Positions 38,298 through 45,970 of a stretch of DNA of 46,316 bases are shown in pieces. Below the pieces are notes generated by a model. It did not search any database. It had not been told where the DNA came from and saw nothing but the letters and a program-made list of their open reading frames with translations. The DNA is taken from NCBI GenBank assembly GCA_026399025.1, contig JAPLRU010000005.1, positions 1 through 46,316 of the forward strand. The letters run 5' to 3'. Source of the DNA: Methylobacter sp. (GTDB lineage Bacteria; Pseudomonadota; Gammaproteobacteria; Methylococcales; Methylomonadaceae). Made by a program: the position numbers and the translations under genes. How positions within the stretch are numbered: the stretch's first letter is position 1; every line of letters begins with the position of its first letter.

Positions 38298-40649
38298 TTA
38301 ATTATTCGGTAACAACTCATCAATCAACGTTTCCACGCGATTAACAGGCGAGTCCATACACGGCGAAGCTTCATTCGGCGCCGAACCGGCAACAAAAGGA
38401 TACGGTTTCGCGCCTGCACAGTTTTCGTTCGCCAACAAGCCGTTAGCCGGATCGATCCAAGCCATCTTAATATTGTCAGGCTGAATCAATGTCACCGGCT
38501 GGGTTGAAATCTGCTTCATTAATGACGTCCAAACCTGCAAAGCGCCGGTCGCCCCGGTTAATCCGGCCGGTTTGTTATCGTCGCGGCCTATCCAGACCAC
38601 CGACAAATAATCACCGGTGTAACCGGCAAACCAGCTGTCTTTGGCATCGTTAGTGGTGCCGGTTTTACCGACCAAACCGTAATTCCAGGGAAAGGACGAA
38701 TACGCCGAATGCCCGGTGCCTTCATGCATCACTTCCTGCAACATGGTATTGACGATATAAGTCACTGACGGATCGATCACTTGCCTGACCGTAAACGGAT
38801 AGCTTTGTAAGCGCCCGCCGTCCGCAGCAACCACCGCTCTAATCGCTTTTAACGGCGTGGAAAAACCGTCGCCGGCGAAGGTCTGGTAAATCTGGGTGAC
38901 TTCCATCGGCGTTAATTGCGCGGCCCCGAGTAAAAACGACGGGAACAAATCAACCGGCCGGGTAATGCCCATGCTCCTTAAAGTTTTAGCGATTCTGGCG
39001 ACGCCGATATCCATCCCGATTCGAACCGTAGCCAGATTATAAGAATGCGCGAGTGCGGTATGAAAACCGACCGTGCCGTGCTCGACGTGGTCGTAATTTT
39101 TAGGGCTCCAGTCATTGCCGCCCGCGCCCTTCACAAAAATAGCCGTGTCGCTGACCGGCGTGGTAATGGTGTATTTGTTCGGATACTCCAGCGCGGTCAA
39201 ATACACGACCGGCTTGATTAAAGAACCAATCGGCCTGACCGCATCCAGCGCACGATTAAATCCGGTACTGCCGACCTCGCGACCGCTCATTAACGCCGCT
39301 ATTTCGCCGCCGTCTCTGCGGGTCACAACCGCGGCTGCCTCAAGGTCGTTAGCTTTAGGTAGCTTTTCCAGTTGATCCAGTTTTTTAGACAGCGTCTCTT
39401 CCAGCGCATCCTGAACCCGCGTGTCCAGAGTGGTGAAGATTTTCAAGCCTTGAGAGGTTAAATCTTCCTCTTTGTAATCCTGTTTTAACTGGCGTTTGAC
39501 CAGATCGAGAAAACCCGGATAGCGATTGGTCGAGCGATGGGTGTTGGCAATCACATTTAACGGCTTGGCTCTTGCCGCAGCCGCTTGCTGCTTAGTGATA
39601 TAGCCTTCCGCTTCCATCTCTTCCAGCACCAGATTGCGGCGTTGCAGCGAGCGGTCGGCATAACGCCGCGGATCGTATTCCGACGGCCCGCGAACCAAAG
39701 CAATCAATGAAGCGATATGCTCCAACGGCAAGTCCTTTAACGAACTGCCGAAATAAAACTCGCTGGCTAAACCGAAACCATGCACCGCGCTGGCGCCGTC
39801 CTGGCCCAAATAAATTTCATTCAGATACGCTTCCAGAATTTCGTCCTTGCTGTAGCGATATTCCAAAATCAGCGCCATAAAAGCTTCTTTGACCTTGCGC
39901 GACAAACTGCGTTCGGAGGTCAAATAAAAGTTTTTAACCAACTGCTGGGTAATTGTACTGCCGCCTTGCACCATATGGCCGGCCAGCACGTTCATCCACA
40001 TCGCCCTGGCGATACCTTTAAACGAAATACCGATATGCTGGTAAAAATCGCGGTCTTCCGAAGCCAGCAAGCCTTTAATCAGCATCTCCGGCGCTTCTTC
40101 CAGCTTAATTAAAATCCGATCTTCTTTGATCGTGGGATATAAACTGCCGATTTGCACCGGGTCCAGGCGCACAATAGCCAAGTCTTTGGTTTGCGTCGCA
40201 TCGACGATATTGGTGATGCCCGAAGCGTTAAAATTGACCCGCATCACGCTGCTCGGTTGGTGTTGATCCCAGAACGTAAAATCCCTGGTTTTGACGCTGA
40301 CTTGCGAACCGTTTTTAAAATAAGTGCCTTCGGAAGACAAATGCACATCCAGCCGGTAATGCAGCGCCTGCAATAAATCTTCAAACTTTGCGGCATTTAA
40401 ATTATATCCGGCGTAAAGCTCTACCGGACTGGCATAAACCCGCGCCGGAATCGACCAGCGTTTACCTTCGAATTGCGTGCGAACGTTGTAATCCAGGTAA
40501 CCCAGATAACTGATTAGCACAAACCCGAAACCGACCATGGAAACCACGACCAAGTTTCTAAACCAATGTGAAGATGGGGACTTGGGTTGGGGGGCTGGTT
40601 TGTTATCACCGTACCGGCCGGAGCCGCGTTTTTTTGTTTTTTCTGCCAT
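38298..40649 (-). CDS. mrcB: penicillin-binding protein 1B
   Basis: 783 residues, bifunctional. A short cytoplasmic tail and transmembrane helix (about 30-52) are followed by a UB2H-like region, then the GT51 glycosyltransferase (EDRDFYQHIGISFKGIARA, VQGGSTITQQLVKNFYL) and the transpeptidase with the catalytic Ser in RPIGSLIKPVVYLTALE (S-x-x-K), SYN motif in AHSYNLATVRIG and KTGTTNDAKDSWFAGY. Polymerises and cross-links peptidoglycan in the periplasm, normally activated by LpoB. Single gene. Confidence 0.97.
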   Translation of the reverse strand: MAEKTKKRGSGRYGDNKPAPQPKSPSSHWFRNLVVVSMVGFGFVLISYLGYLDYNVRTQFEGKRWSIPARVYASPVELYAGYNLNAAKFEDLLQALHYRLDVHLSSEGTYFKNGSQVSVKTRDFTFWDQHQPSSVMRVNFNASGITNIVDATQTKDLAIVRLDPVQIGSLYPTIKEDRILIKLEEAPEMLIKGLLASEDRDFYQHIGISFKGIARAMWMNVLAGHMVQGGSTITQQLVKNFYLTSERSLSRKVKEAFMALILEYRYSKDEILEAYLNEIYLGQDGASAVHGFGLASEFYFGSSLKDLPLEHIASLIALVRGPSEYDPRRYADRSLQRRNLVLEEMEAEGYITKQQAAAARAKPLNVIANTHRSTNRYPGFLDLVKRQLKQDYKEEDLTSQGLKIFTTLDTRVQDALEETLSKKLDQLEKLPKANDLEAAAVVTRRDGGEIAALMSGREVGSTGFNRALDAVRPIGSLIKPVVYLTALEYPNKYTITTPVSDTAIFVKGAGGNDWSPKNYDHVEHGTVGFHTALAHSYNLATVRIGMDIGVARIAKTLRSMGITRPVDLFPSFLLGAAQLTPMEVTQIYQTFAGDGFSTPLKAIRAVVAADGGRLQSYPFTVRQVIDPSVTYIVNTMLQEVMHEGTGHSAYSSFPWNYGLVGKTGTTNDAKDSWFAGYTGDYLSVVWIGRDDNKPAGLTGATGALQVWTSLMKQISTQPVTLIQPDNIKMAWIDPANGLLANENCAGAKPYPFVAGSAPNEASPCMDSPVNRVETLIDELLPNN

Positions 40650-41056
40650 AACCTCTTACAACATGATTTTATTAAGGTTAACTATTATACATAGGAGGAC
40701 TGTCCGAATCAGCAAGCATCTGTTATGCATGGCGGATCGCCGGCTCGAATTCATTTTACGACCGTGTTAGCTTTGCAAAAAACAGCAGGTTGCATGGCAG
40801 TTTTGACTGTAGAATTTGCCCAAATGCACATTAGCTGCAAGATCAGGACTCATAAAAATTTAATTTATGAGATCAAGGCTATGAATACAGCGGAAAAAAT
40901 TTATCAGGGAGTAAACAACACCGACTTTATAGCCTCCTAACCGGACGAGTTAGTTATATTGCATTTTCAACGTCCGAAACAGTCCGAAACAGTAATGATA
41001 TTGTAAAATCAAGAGAACGGCCTCCTACCACTCGAACCCTCTGCAAGGAAAAACCC
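40650..41056. other. intergenic region between mrcB and the toxin-antitoxin pair
   Basis: About 400 bp without a gene I can support. The only structure seen is a short tandem repeat of GTCCGAAACA (about 40970-40991). Confidence 0.4.
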
Positions 41057-41284
41057 ATGATTGCAACCCTATCGCTCAACGATGAAAAAACGAAAGAATT
41101 ACTAACCGAAGTCATGATTGATTTAATTAGAACCAACCGCGGCGTTTTACATGAAATCATACTGGAAGCATTAGAAGAAGTCGGCTTGGCTAACGCCATT
41201 ATCGATGGACGGCATAACGAATTTGTTGCGGAAGATGAAATTTTTTCCATTCTTAATGGAGAAGATAGTGAAGACAAAATTTGA
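41057..41284 (+). CDS. putative antitoxin
   Basis: 75 residues, rich in Glu: TKELLTEVMIDLIRTNRGVLHEIILEALEEVGL, then a short tail. Size, acidic character and the 17-bp overlap with a RelE-like gene point to an antitoxin. AAGGA lies before the ATG. I see no clear DNA-binding motif; related small proteins are often annotated only as hypothetical. Confidence 0.75.
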   Translation: MIATLSLNDEKTKELLTEVMIDLIRTNRGVLHEIILEALEEVGLANAIIDGRHNEFVAEDEIFSILNGEDSEDKI

Positions 41285-41534
41285 AGCAAGATTTGCTAAA
41301 GATTTACGCGCAGTCCGGAATCAAAAGCTGTTAAACAAAATCAAAGAAATCGTGGATGAATGCAAATCAGCAAGCAGTTTATCCGAACTTAATCAGCTAA
41401 AGAAAATGCAAAGCTACGATAGTTTTTATCGTATTCGTTTAGGTGAATATCGAATAGGCATTGAAATAGTAGACGATGAAATTATTTTCACCCGATTTTT
41501 GCATCGTAAAGATATTTATAAGTATTTTCCGTAA
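41268..41534 (+). CDS. RelE/ParE-family toxin
   Basis: 88 residues from a GTG at 41268, with GGAG 6 nt upstream; an ATG at 41256 is the alternative. The family signature is SFYRIRLGEYRIGIEI followed by FTRFLHRKDIYKYFP, with the basic residues used by RelE-type ribosome-dependent nucleases. The N-terminus KTKFEARFAKDLRAV is also typical. Overlaps the antitoxin gene. It sits at the left edge of the second cassette-like zone. Confidence 0.9.
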   Translation: MKTKFEARFAKDLRAVRNQKLLNKIKEIVDECKSASSLSELNQLKKMQSYDSFYRIRLGEYRIGIEIVDDEIIFTRFLHRKDIYKYFP

Positions 41535-41566
41535 AACAACTAAGGCACATTAAGTTGAGGCGCTAA

Positions 41567-41821
41567 ATGATGGATACCTTAAAAGCTGCCGGAGTTCCTC
41601 TTGTGCAAGCCGAAGCCGTGGCGCTGTCCGAAGTTCTAGAGGTCAATCTCAAGAACTTGGTCGCTAAAGAAGATTTACTATCGGTTAAAAACGAGCTTCA
41701 CCGAGATATAGAAGACGTGCGTCGCGATATGCGCGAACTGGAACAGCGCCTTATCATCAAATTAGGCGCACTTATAGCGTTAGCCATTGGCATAGTTGCC
41801 GCCCTGGTCAAGCTGCTTTGA
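41567..41821 (+). CDS. small coiled-coil membrane protein (DUF1640-like)
   Basis: 84 residues: MMDTLKAAGVPLVQAEAVAL, a charged coiled coil (KEDLLSVKNELHRDIEDVRRDMRELEQRL) and a C-terminal transmembrane helix (LGALIALAIGIVAALVKLL). This matches the short DUF1640/CCDC90-like proteins widespread in proteobacteria, though the N-terminal repeats are fewer than usual. Function unknown. An eroded attC site follows 5 bp after the stop, so it may be a cassette gene. Confidence 0.75.
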   Translation: MMDTLKAAGVPLVQAEAVALSEVLEVNLKNLVAKEDLLSVKNELHRDIEDVRRDMRELEQRLIIKLGALIALAIGIVAALVKLL

Positions 41822-41826
41822 TGATT

Positions 41827-41913
41827 GCCTAATCCGATGCCCAACCGGAGCGCGGTATCCTGGCGCTTGTTAATATTTATTCTCCGCACTCCGCCCGCTT
41901 AGCTTTGCGCCTC
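41827..41913 (+). other. degenerate attC site
   Basis: 87 bp. The left arm (GCCTAAT...CCCAACCGGAGCGCGG) aligns without gaps over 29 positions to the left arm of the attC at 30804, with AACCGGAGCGCGG identical. The right arm keeps GCCCGCTTAGC but the GTTAGGC core has become GCGCCTC, so the site should not recombine. It is the only sign that this region once held an attC-bounded cassette. Confidence 0.6.
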
Positions 41914-42150
41914 AAATTTCATTTTTTCACGCTATCAATAACTGACGTCCATCCATCATCGGCTCCGTAGCCTCAATCATCAGTATTCTATGGCAATTGT
42001 TCCGTATTTGAAGAGCGTTGCCGACTATTGAACATCCAGGAGGCTGATTGCGGATGAAAGATTTGCCGTATCTAGCGTTTGAGTTTATTATCCTTTTCCG
42101 TTGTAGGTACTTGTACTTATTCGCGCTTTTATTTGACGCGACCTGAGTTT
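41914..42150. other. non-coding stretch between attC remnant and repeat copy 2
   Basis: No gene, RNA or clear repeat seen. Confidence 0.4.
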
Positions 42151-42275
42151 AATTTAGGACGCACTAAATTCATGCAACAGCATGAATTAACAATGAATTT
42201 TAATTTTTATAAGGCATTAGACAACTTTATGACGCAATATTTTGCGTCTATTAGGATGGCTAATATTAGTTAGGC
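42151..42275 (+). repeat. structured ~124-bp repeat ending in a GTTAGGC core, copy 2
   Basis: Close relative of 29597-29720. Hairpin 1 is a perfect 9-bp stem (AATTCATGC, loop AACA, GCATGAATT at 42167-42188). Hairpin 2 is GACGCAA, loop TATT, TTGCGTC at 42231-42248, bracketed by ATTAG (42216-42220) and CTAAT (42260-42264). It ends with GTTAGGC at 42269-42275. It precedes the unknown gene at 42308 by 32 bp. Confidence 0.75.
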
Positions 42276-42307
42276 ATTTCGAAGTATCGAGTAATTAAGG
42301 ACCTGTA

Positions 42308-43375
42308 GTGGCAAAAAGAGATCCAGACAAATCTGCAAGAAACAGAATAATCAGTCGTATGAAAACGGAGTTAAGAAACTTGCTTCCTGAGGTTCTCAAT
42401 GATATCGGTTTGACTAATGAGGCATCTTTGAACGCAAAGATTGGAAGTAAGAATGACGAGTTCTTCGATCTAAAAAATGAGGTTGTTAATACACCCGAAG
42501 AGTTTATAAATAAGTGGCTCAAAGGGCTGAAAGCTCGAATAAACTCGTCTCATTCGCCAAACCATAAATGGATTATGGATATGGCGAAGAAGCATAAGTC
42601 CTTTAAAAAGTATTTAATGCTTTTCCTTGAAAGGTCTTATTTGAATCATTTTGAGGAACTGTCGAAGAATCGCCCAAACCCATCTCAATCTGAGCTGTGG
42701 ATTGGGCAAACCAACGCCAATTACGGCCTTCTCGTTACCTCTAGGTTCCAAAATGGAAAATGGGAAAATGATAAGAGCGAAATACGAGCGTTTAAGCAAG
42801 GTTACTGGACAATTGGTCATGTGATGGAGACTGGGTTAGTAATCCCTGAGAAAAATAAAGTTTTCAAGTTCGCTGATGTAGAACAATACCTTCTATTTTT
42901 TACCGATACTCTAGTCAGAAATTCTGGGTCTAAATATGAATATGAGCTGGCAGAGTATTACGCAGATTTTGTGCGGGCTTCGGGTAAGCCGTTGGATGTA
43001 CCTCTTTTAATTCCTGAGTTTCGATACTTGGGATTAGAAAAAAATCATCAGTATCGTCTAGATTTTTTAATTATAAATCCCTACACCCTTAGCAAGGTTG
43101 GCTTTGAGTTGTCTCCTTGGTCAACGCATGGGTACTTGAGTAAAACTAAAGGACTAACTCAAAAAGAAATAAATCAAATGGCTCTTGATAACTTCGAAAA
43201 AGAGATGAAAAAACATAGAAGTTATTTTAGAAAGCATGAGATTGTTACCCTTATCTTTACCGATGAACAATTAAAAGATTGCAAGAAGTTATTTGACGAG
43301 GAAATGGCGATCCACTTAGATCCGGAAAAACCACCGACACAACTCTCGTTCGAAATCATGGAGGAGTTTGAATGA
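42308..43375 (+). CDS. protein of unknown function, possibly nuclease-like
   Basis: 355 residues from a GTG with TAAGGA about 9 nt upstream. No family I recognise. It has a basic N-terminus (KRDPDKSARNRIISRMKTELRN), then a WIGQTNANYGLLVTSRF segment, and a C-terminal region PEFRYLGLEKNHQYRLDFLIINP, then VGFELSPWSTHG. The E...RLD...FEL-x-S spacing recalls PD-(D/E)XK-type nucleases, but the final Lys is absent, so this is only a suggestion. It is AT-rich, preceded by structured repeat copy 2 and followed 4 bp after its stop by a GCCTAAC core, which fits a gene cassette. Confidence 0.7.
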   Translation: MAKRDPDKSARNRIISRMKTELRNLLPEVLNDIGLTNEASLNAKIGSKNDEFFDLKNEVVNTPEEFINKWLKGLKARINSSHSPNHKWIMDMAKKHKSFKKYLMLFLERSYLNHFEELSKNRPNPSQSELWIGQTNANYGLLVTSRFQNGKWENDKSEIRAFKQGYWTIGHVMETGLVIPEKNKVFKFADVEQYLLFFTDTLVRNSGSKYEYELAEYYADFVRASGKPLDVPLLIPEFRYLGLEKNHQYRLDFLIINPYTLSKVGFELSPWSTHGYLSKTKGLTQKEINQMALDNFEKEMKKHRSYFRKHEIVTLIFTDEQLKDCKKLFDEEMAIHLDPEKPPTQLSFEIMEEFE

Positions 43376-43379
43376 TGAT

Positions 43380-43422
43380 GCCTAACGAATAAGCCGGGTC
43401 GGGCAATGCTTTTTTGCCCGAC
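43380..43422 (+). repeat. GCCTAACGAATAAG core plus GTCGGGCAA hairpin
   Basis: It begins with the same 14-mer found after the genes at 29738 and 32390. It is followed directly by a perfect hairpin (GTCGGGCAA, 7-nt loop, TTGCCCGAC at 43398-43422) that shares its arm with 32968-32992. No GTTRRRY core follows; probably the left part of a broken attC. Confidence 0.65.
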
Positions 43423-43589
43423 ATTTCCAATCTGTAATGAGGCAATGAATTTCGGGGGTTACCACTGCCATCCAATCTTAGGGGGCTAAAATGTCGGGTT
43501 ACGCTACCGCTACACCGACTTACTTAGCAAGTACCGAGCGGGAGGCGCTTGCCGAAGTTATTTTGTGCGCATTGCCAAGTCAGGGCCGG

Positions 43590-45149
43590 TCAAGCCCTAC
43601 GATACTCCGCCAACTGAACCCCATATTTTTTCAGTTTGGTATAGACCGCCCGCGACGTAATCCCCATATCCTCCGCCGTTTTTTTCACATCGCCCCGATG
43701 CTGTTTTAGCACGCTTTCAAGAAACGCTTGCTCAGCCTTGGCAAGCGCCTGTTCTTTTATATCTTTCCATTGCTCAAGATTCTTCGCTTTAGCCGGAAGC
43801 GGCAAATCCAACTCGGTTATTTCCGTGCCGGTCGCAAATAAAATGCTGCGCTCCAGCATGTTTTCCAGTTCGCGGACATTGCCCGGCCACGGATAAGCGC
43901 GGATTTTTTGCATGACTTCACGACTGACCGATTCAACCGCTTTGTTATATTTCTTGCTCAACCGCTGTACGATCAATTGCACCAGATAAGGCATGTCTTC
44001 CGGGCGTTCGGCCAGCGGCGGAATGCTTAAGCGGACCACGTTAATACGGTAATACAGGTCATTGCGAAACTGACCTTGTTTAACCAATTCTTCCAGGTCG
44101 TTATTGGTCGCGGAGATTATCCTGAGATCGACCGACAAGGTTTGCTTGCCGCCGACTCTTTCCAATTCGCTTTCTTGCAACACCCGAAGCAAGCGGGTTT
44201 GTGCGGCCGGCGACAGAGTATCGACTTCATCCAGAAACAAGGTTCCGCCTTCGGCCCGCTCAAAATAACCTTGATGTACTTCAATGGCGCCGGTGAACGC
44301 GCCTTTTTCATGGCCGAACAGCGCGCTTTCGATCAGGCTTTCCGGAATCGCGCCGCAGTTAATCGGGATAAACGGCTTATCGCAGCGGTCGCTCATCGCA
44401 TGAATGGCGCGCGCGATCAATTCCTTGCCGACGCCGGTTTGCCCTTGAATCAGCACGGTGGCTTGAGTGGGCGCAATCACTTCGATGGCTTGCAATATTT
44501 TCTGCATGGTCGGCGATTTGGCGATAATCGCCGGAGGCTGGTGCTTTTTCGCGGGCCGATTGCTTTGTTTACGCCAAATCTGCTGCATGCTTTGTTCAAT
44601 GCGCGAATGCAGCTCGTTAATATCCCGCATTTCTTTAACCGGCGTGGTATCGGTATATTCCATTCCGGGCCGGTCTTTTGCCGCGTTCGGGTGGGTGTAA
44701 ACGCAAACTTCGCACCGGCCGTCGTGGCGGGCAATGCTTTGCTTGATTTCCACTTTGGCGTAACCGAAATTTCTGGCCGCAATGCCGCCGAAAACGCTGG
44801 AGGTCATTCTGCATAATTCGGGAAAGTTGGTCACCCGGTCGCCGAAAGGACAACTGCTGTTAGTCACGGTAATACAATCTTGGTTGCTGGAAGCCAGCGA
44901 AAACTTACCGCCGATATTGTTTTTAAGGCTTAGGATCAATTCGGTATAGCTTGCAATGCCCAGTAGTTGACTGTTACCGGTCTCTTCCCTATAGGTCTGT
45001 TCAAAAAAGCAGCCGGCGGTTTTGGCGATATGTTCGATCAATTGCTCGCAGTGCTTTTGTCCTTGTTGTTCGCTGGCATGCATCAGCTCAAGGATAAAGG
45101 TTTGCAGGAAAAAAACCGGCGTTAAATCGGAAAGCGAGTTGTTATTCAT
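43590..45149 (-). CDS. sigma-54-dependent transcriptional activator with Cys-containing sensor domain
   Basis: 519 residues. The N-terminal domain (about 15-165) resembles the methanogen-output/V4R-like sensory domain and has Cys100 in SSCPFGDR, Cys113 in ELCRM and the pair Cys146-x-x-Cys149 (GRCEVCVY), a possible metal or Fe-S site. The central AAA+ domain has Walker A GQTGVGKELIARAIH, the sigma-54 contact loop GAFTGA and Walker B GGTLFLDEVDTL. A Fis-type helix-turn-helix ends the protein (GDVKKTAEDMGITSRAVYTKLKKYG). It is divergent from a DUF938 gene whose upstream region has a perfect -24/-12 promoter, its likely target. Confidence 0.92.
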   Translation of the reverse strand: MNNNSLSDLTPVFFLQTFILELMHASEQQGQKHCEQLIEHIAKTAGCFFEQTYREETGNSQLLGIASYTELILSLKNNIGGKFSLASSNQDCITVTNSSCPFGDRVTNFPELCRMTSSVFGGIAARNFGYAKVEIKQSIARHDGRCEVCVYTHPNAAKDRPGMEYTDTTPVKEMRDINELHSRIEQSMQQIWRKQSNRPAKKHQPPAIIAKSPTMQKILQAIEVIAPTQATVLIQGQTGVGKELIARAIHAMSDRCDKPFIPINCGAIPESLIESALFGHEKGAFTGAIEVHQGYFERAEGGTLFLDEVDTLSPAAQTRLLRVLQESELERVGGKQTLSVDLRIISATNNDLEELVKQGQFRNDLYYRINVVRLSIPPLAERPEDMPYLVQLIVQRLSKKYNKAVESVSREVMQKIRAYPWPGNVRELENMLERSILFATGTEITELDLPLPAKAKNLEQWKDIKEQALAKAEQAFLESVLKQHRGDVKKTAEDMGITSRAVYTKLKKYGVQLAEYRRA

Positions 45150-45256
45150 GATGTTTTTGTGAAGTTAGTTTTCTCTAATTGAAGCACGGCTTCGCCAGCC
45201 AGGTAAAGATATAAATCAAGTCGTTGTAATCCAACATAATTATTTCAAACAATTAC

Positions 45257-45272
45257 TGGCACAACACTTGCT
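45257..45272 (+). promoter_or_regulatory. sigma-54 promoter (-24/-12) of the DUF938 gene
   Basis: TGGCAC, 5 nt, TTGCT matches the sigma-54 consensus TGGCAC-N5-TTGCW at every defined position. Transcription should start near 45283, 34 nt before the ATG at 45317. It lies between divergent genes, one of which is a sigma-54 activator. Confidence 0.9.
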
Positions 45273-45316
45273 ATTGCTTAAGCTGCAATCAACCTATAAC
45301 AACGAGGAGTTAAGCC

Positions 45317-45970
45317 ATGAGCCAAGATAAACCGCCTTTAGATCCGCATCCGTTAAGCGAATATGTCGCTTGGGCCGGAAACCGCAACCGCGAGCCGTTA
45401 CTCGGCGTTTTAAAAGAAAAGCTGCCCAAAGATCCGGGAAACGTTTTAGAACTCGCCAGCGGCAGCGGTATGCATATTAACTTTTTTGCACCGCATTTCG
45501 AGCATCTGCATTTTCATCCTTCCGATAAGGACGAAGCCGTTTTTGACAACATTAAGCAGCTGTCAGTCGATCACAAGAACGATAATATTGCCGACCCCAT
45601 TCATTTGGATTTAACCAATCCTGAAACGTGGTTTAACGCCGGCAAATTGCCCCCGTTTTCGGCAATTTTCTGCATCAATATTTTTCAGGTGGCGCCTATT
45701 TCAATTGCCGACGGCATGATGAAATGCGCCGCGCATTTATTGGACGACGATGGCTTTTTACTGATTTACGGCCCGTTTCAGGTGGAAGGGACTTTTACTA
45801 CCGACTCCAATAAAGCGTTTCATGACACCTTAAGTTCGGCAGGCGTGTCGGAATGGGGCTTAAAAGACATCGCCGATCTGAAAACGGCGGCGGCAAATCA
45901 TGGCTTGGAATTAAAAGAGCAGATTAATATGCCTGCCAATAATTTCTCGCTGATATTCGGCAGGAAATAA
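45317..45970 (+). CDS. DUF938 family SAM-dependent methyltransferase
   Basis: 217 residues. It begins LSEYVAWAGNRNREPLLGVL, the conserved DUF938 (UPF0585) start. The SAM-binding motif I is VLELASGSGMHINFFAPHF, and FCINIFQVAPISIADGMMKCA lies in the post-I region. The substrate of the family is unknown (the animal relative is METTL26). GAGGAG 8-10 nt before the ATG. Expression is predicted to depend on sigma-54 and the adjacent activator. Confidence 0.9.
   Translation: MSQDKPPLDPHPLSEYVAWAGNRNREPLLGVLKEKLPKDPGNVLELASGSGMHINFFAPHFEHLHFHPSDKDEAVFDNIKQLSVDHKNDNIADPIHLDLTNPETWFNAGKLPPFSAIFCINIFQVAPISIADGMMKCAAHLLDDDGFLLIYGPFQVEGTFTTDSNKAFHDTLSSAGVSEWGLKDIADLKTAAANHGLELKEQINMPANNFSLIFGRK

Noticed and set aside
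42214-42275. Canonical short attC inside structured repeat copy 2
   Set aside because: The right core GTTAGGC is perfect, but the left side (AGACAAC) does not fit RYYYAAC and the arms do not pair symmetrically, so I call only an attC-like core.
29597-43500. An integron integrase gene
   Set aside because: No tyrosine-recombinase-like protein was found in any frame in or near the cassette zones; if an integrase exists it is outside the window.
44076-44816. Long open frame on the plus strand opposite the sigma-54 activator gene
   Set aside because: It lies fully antisense to a clear AAA+ activator gene, has no family resemblance and no own ribosome binding site; it is a shadow of the coding strand.
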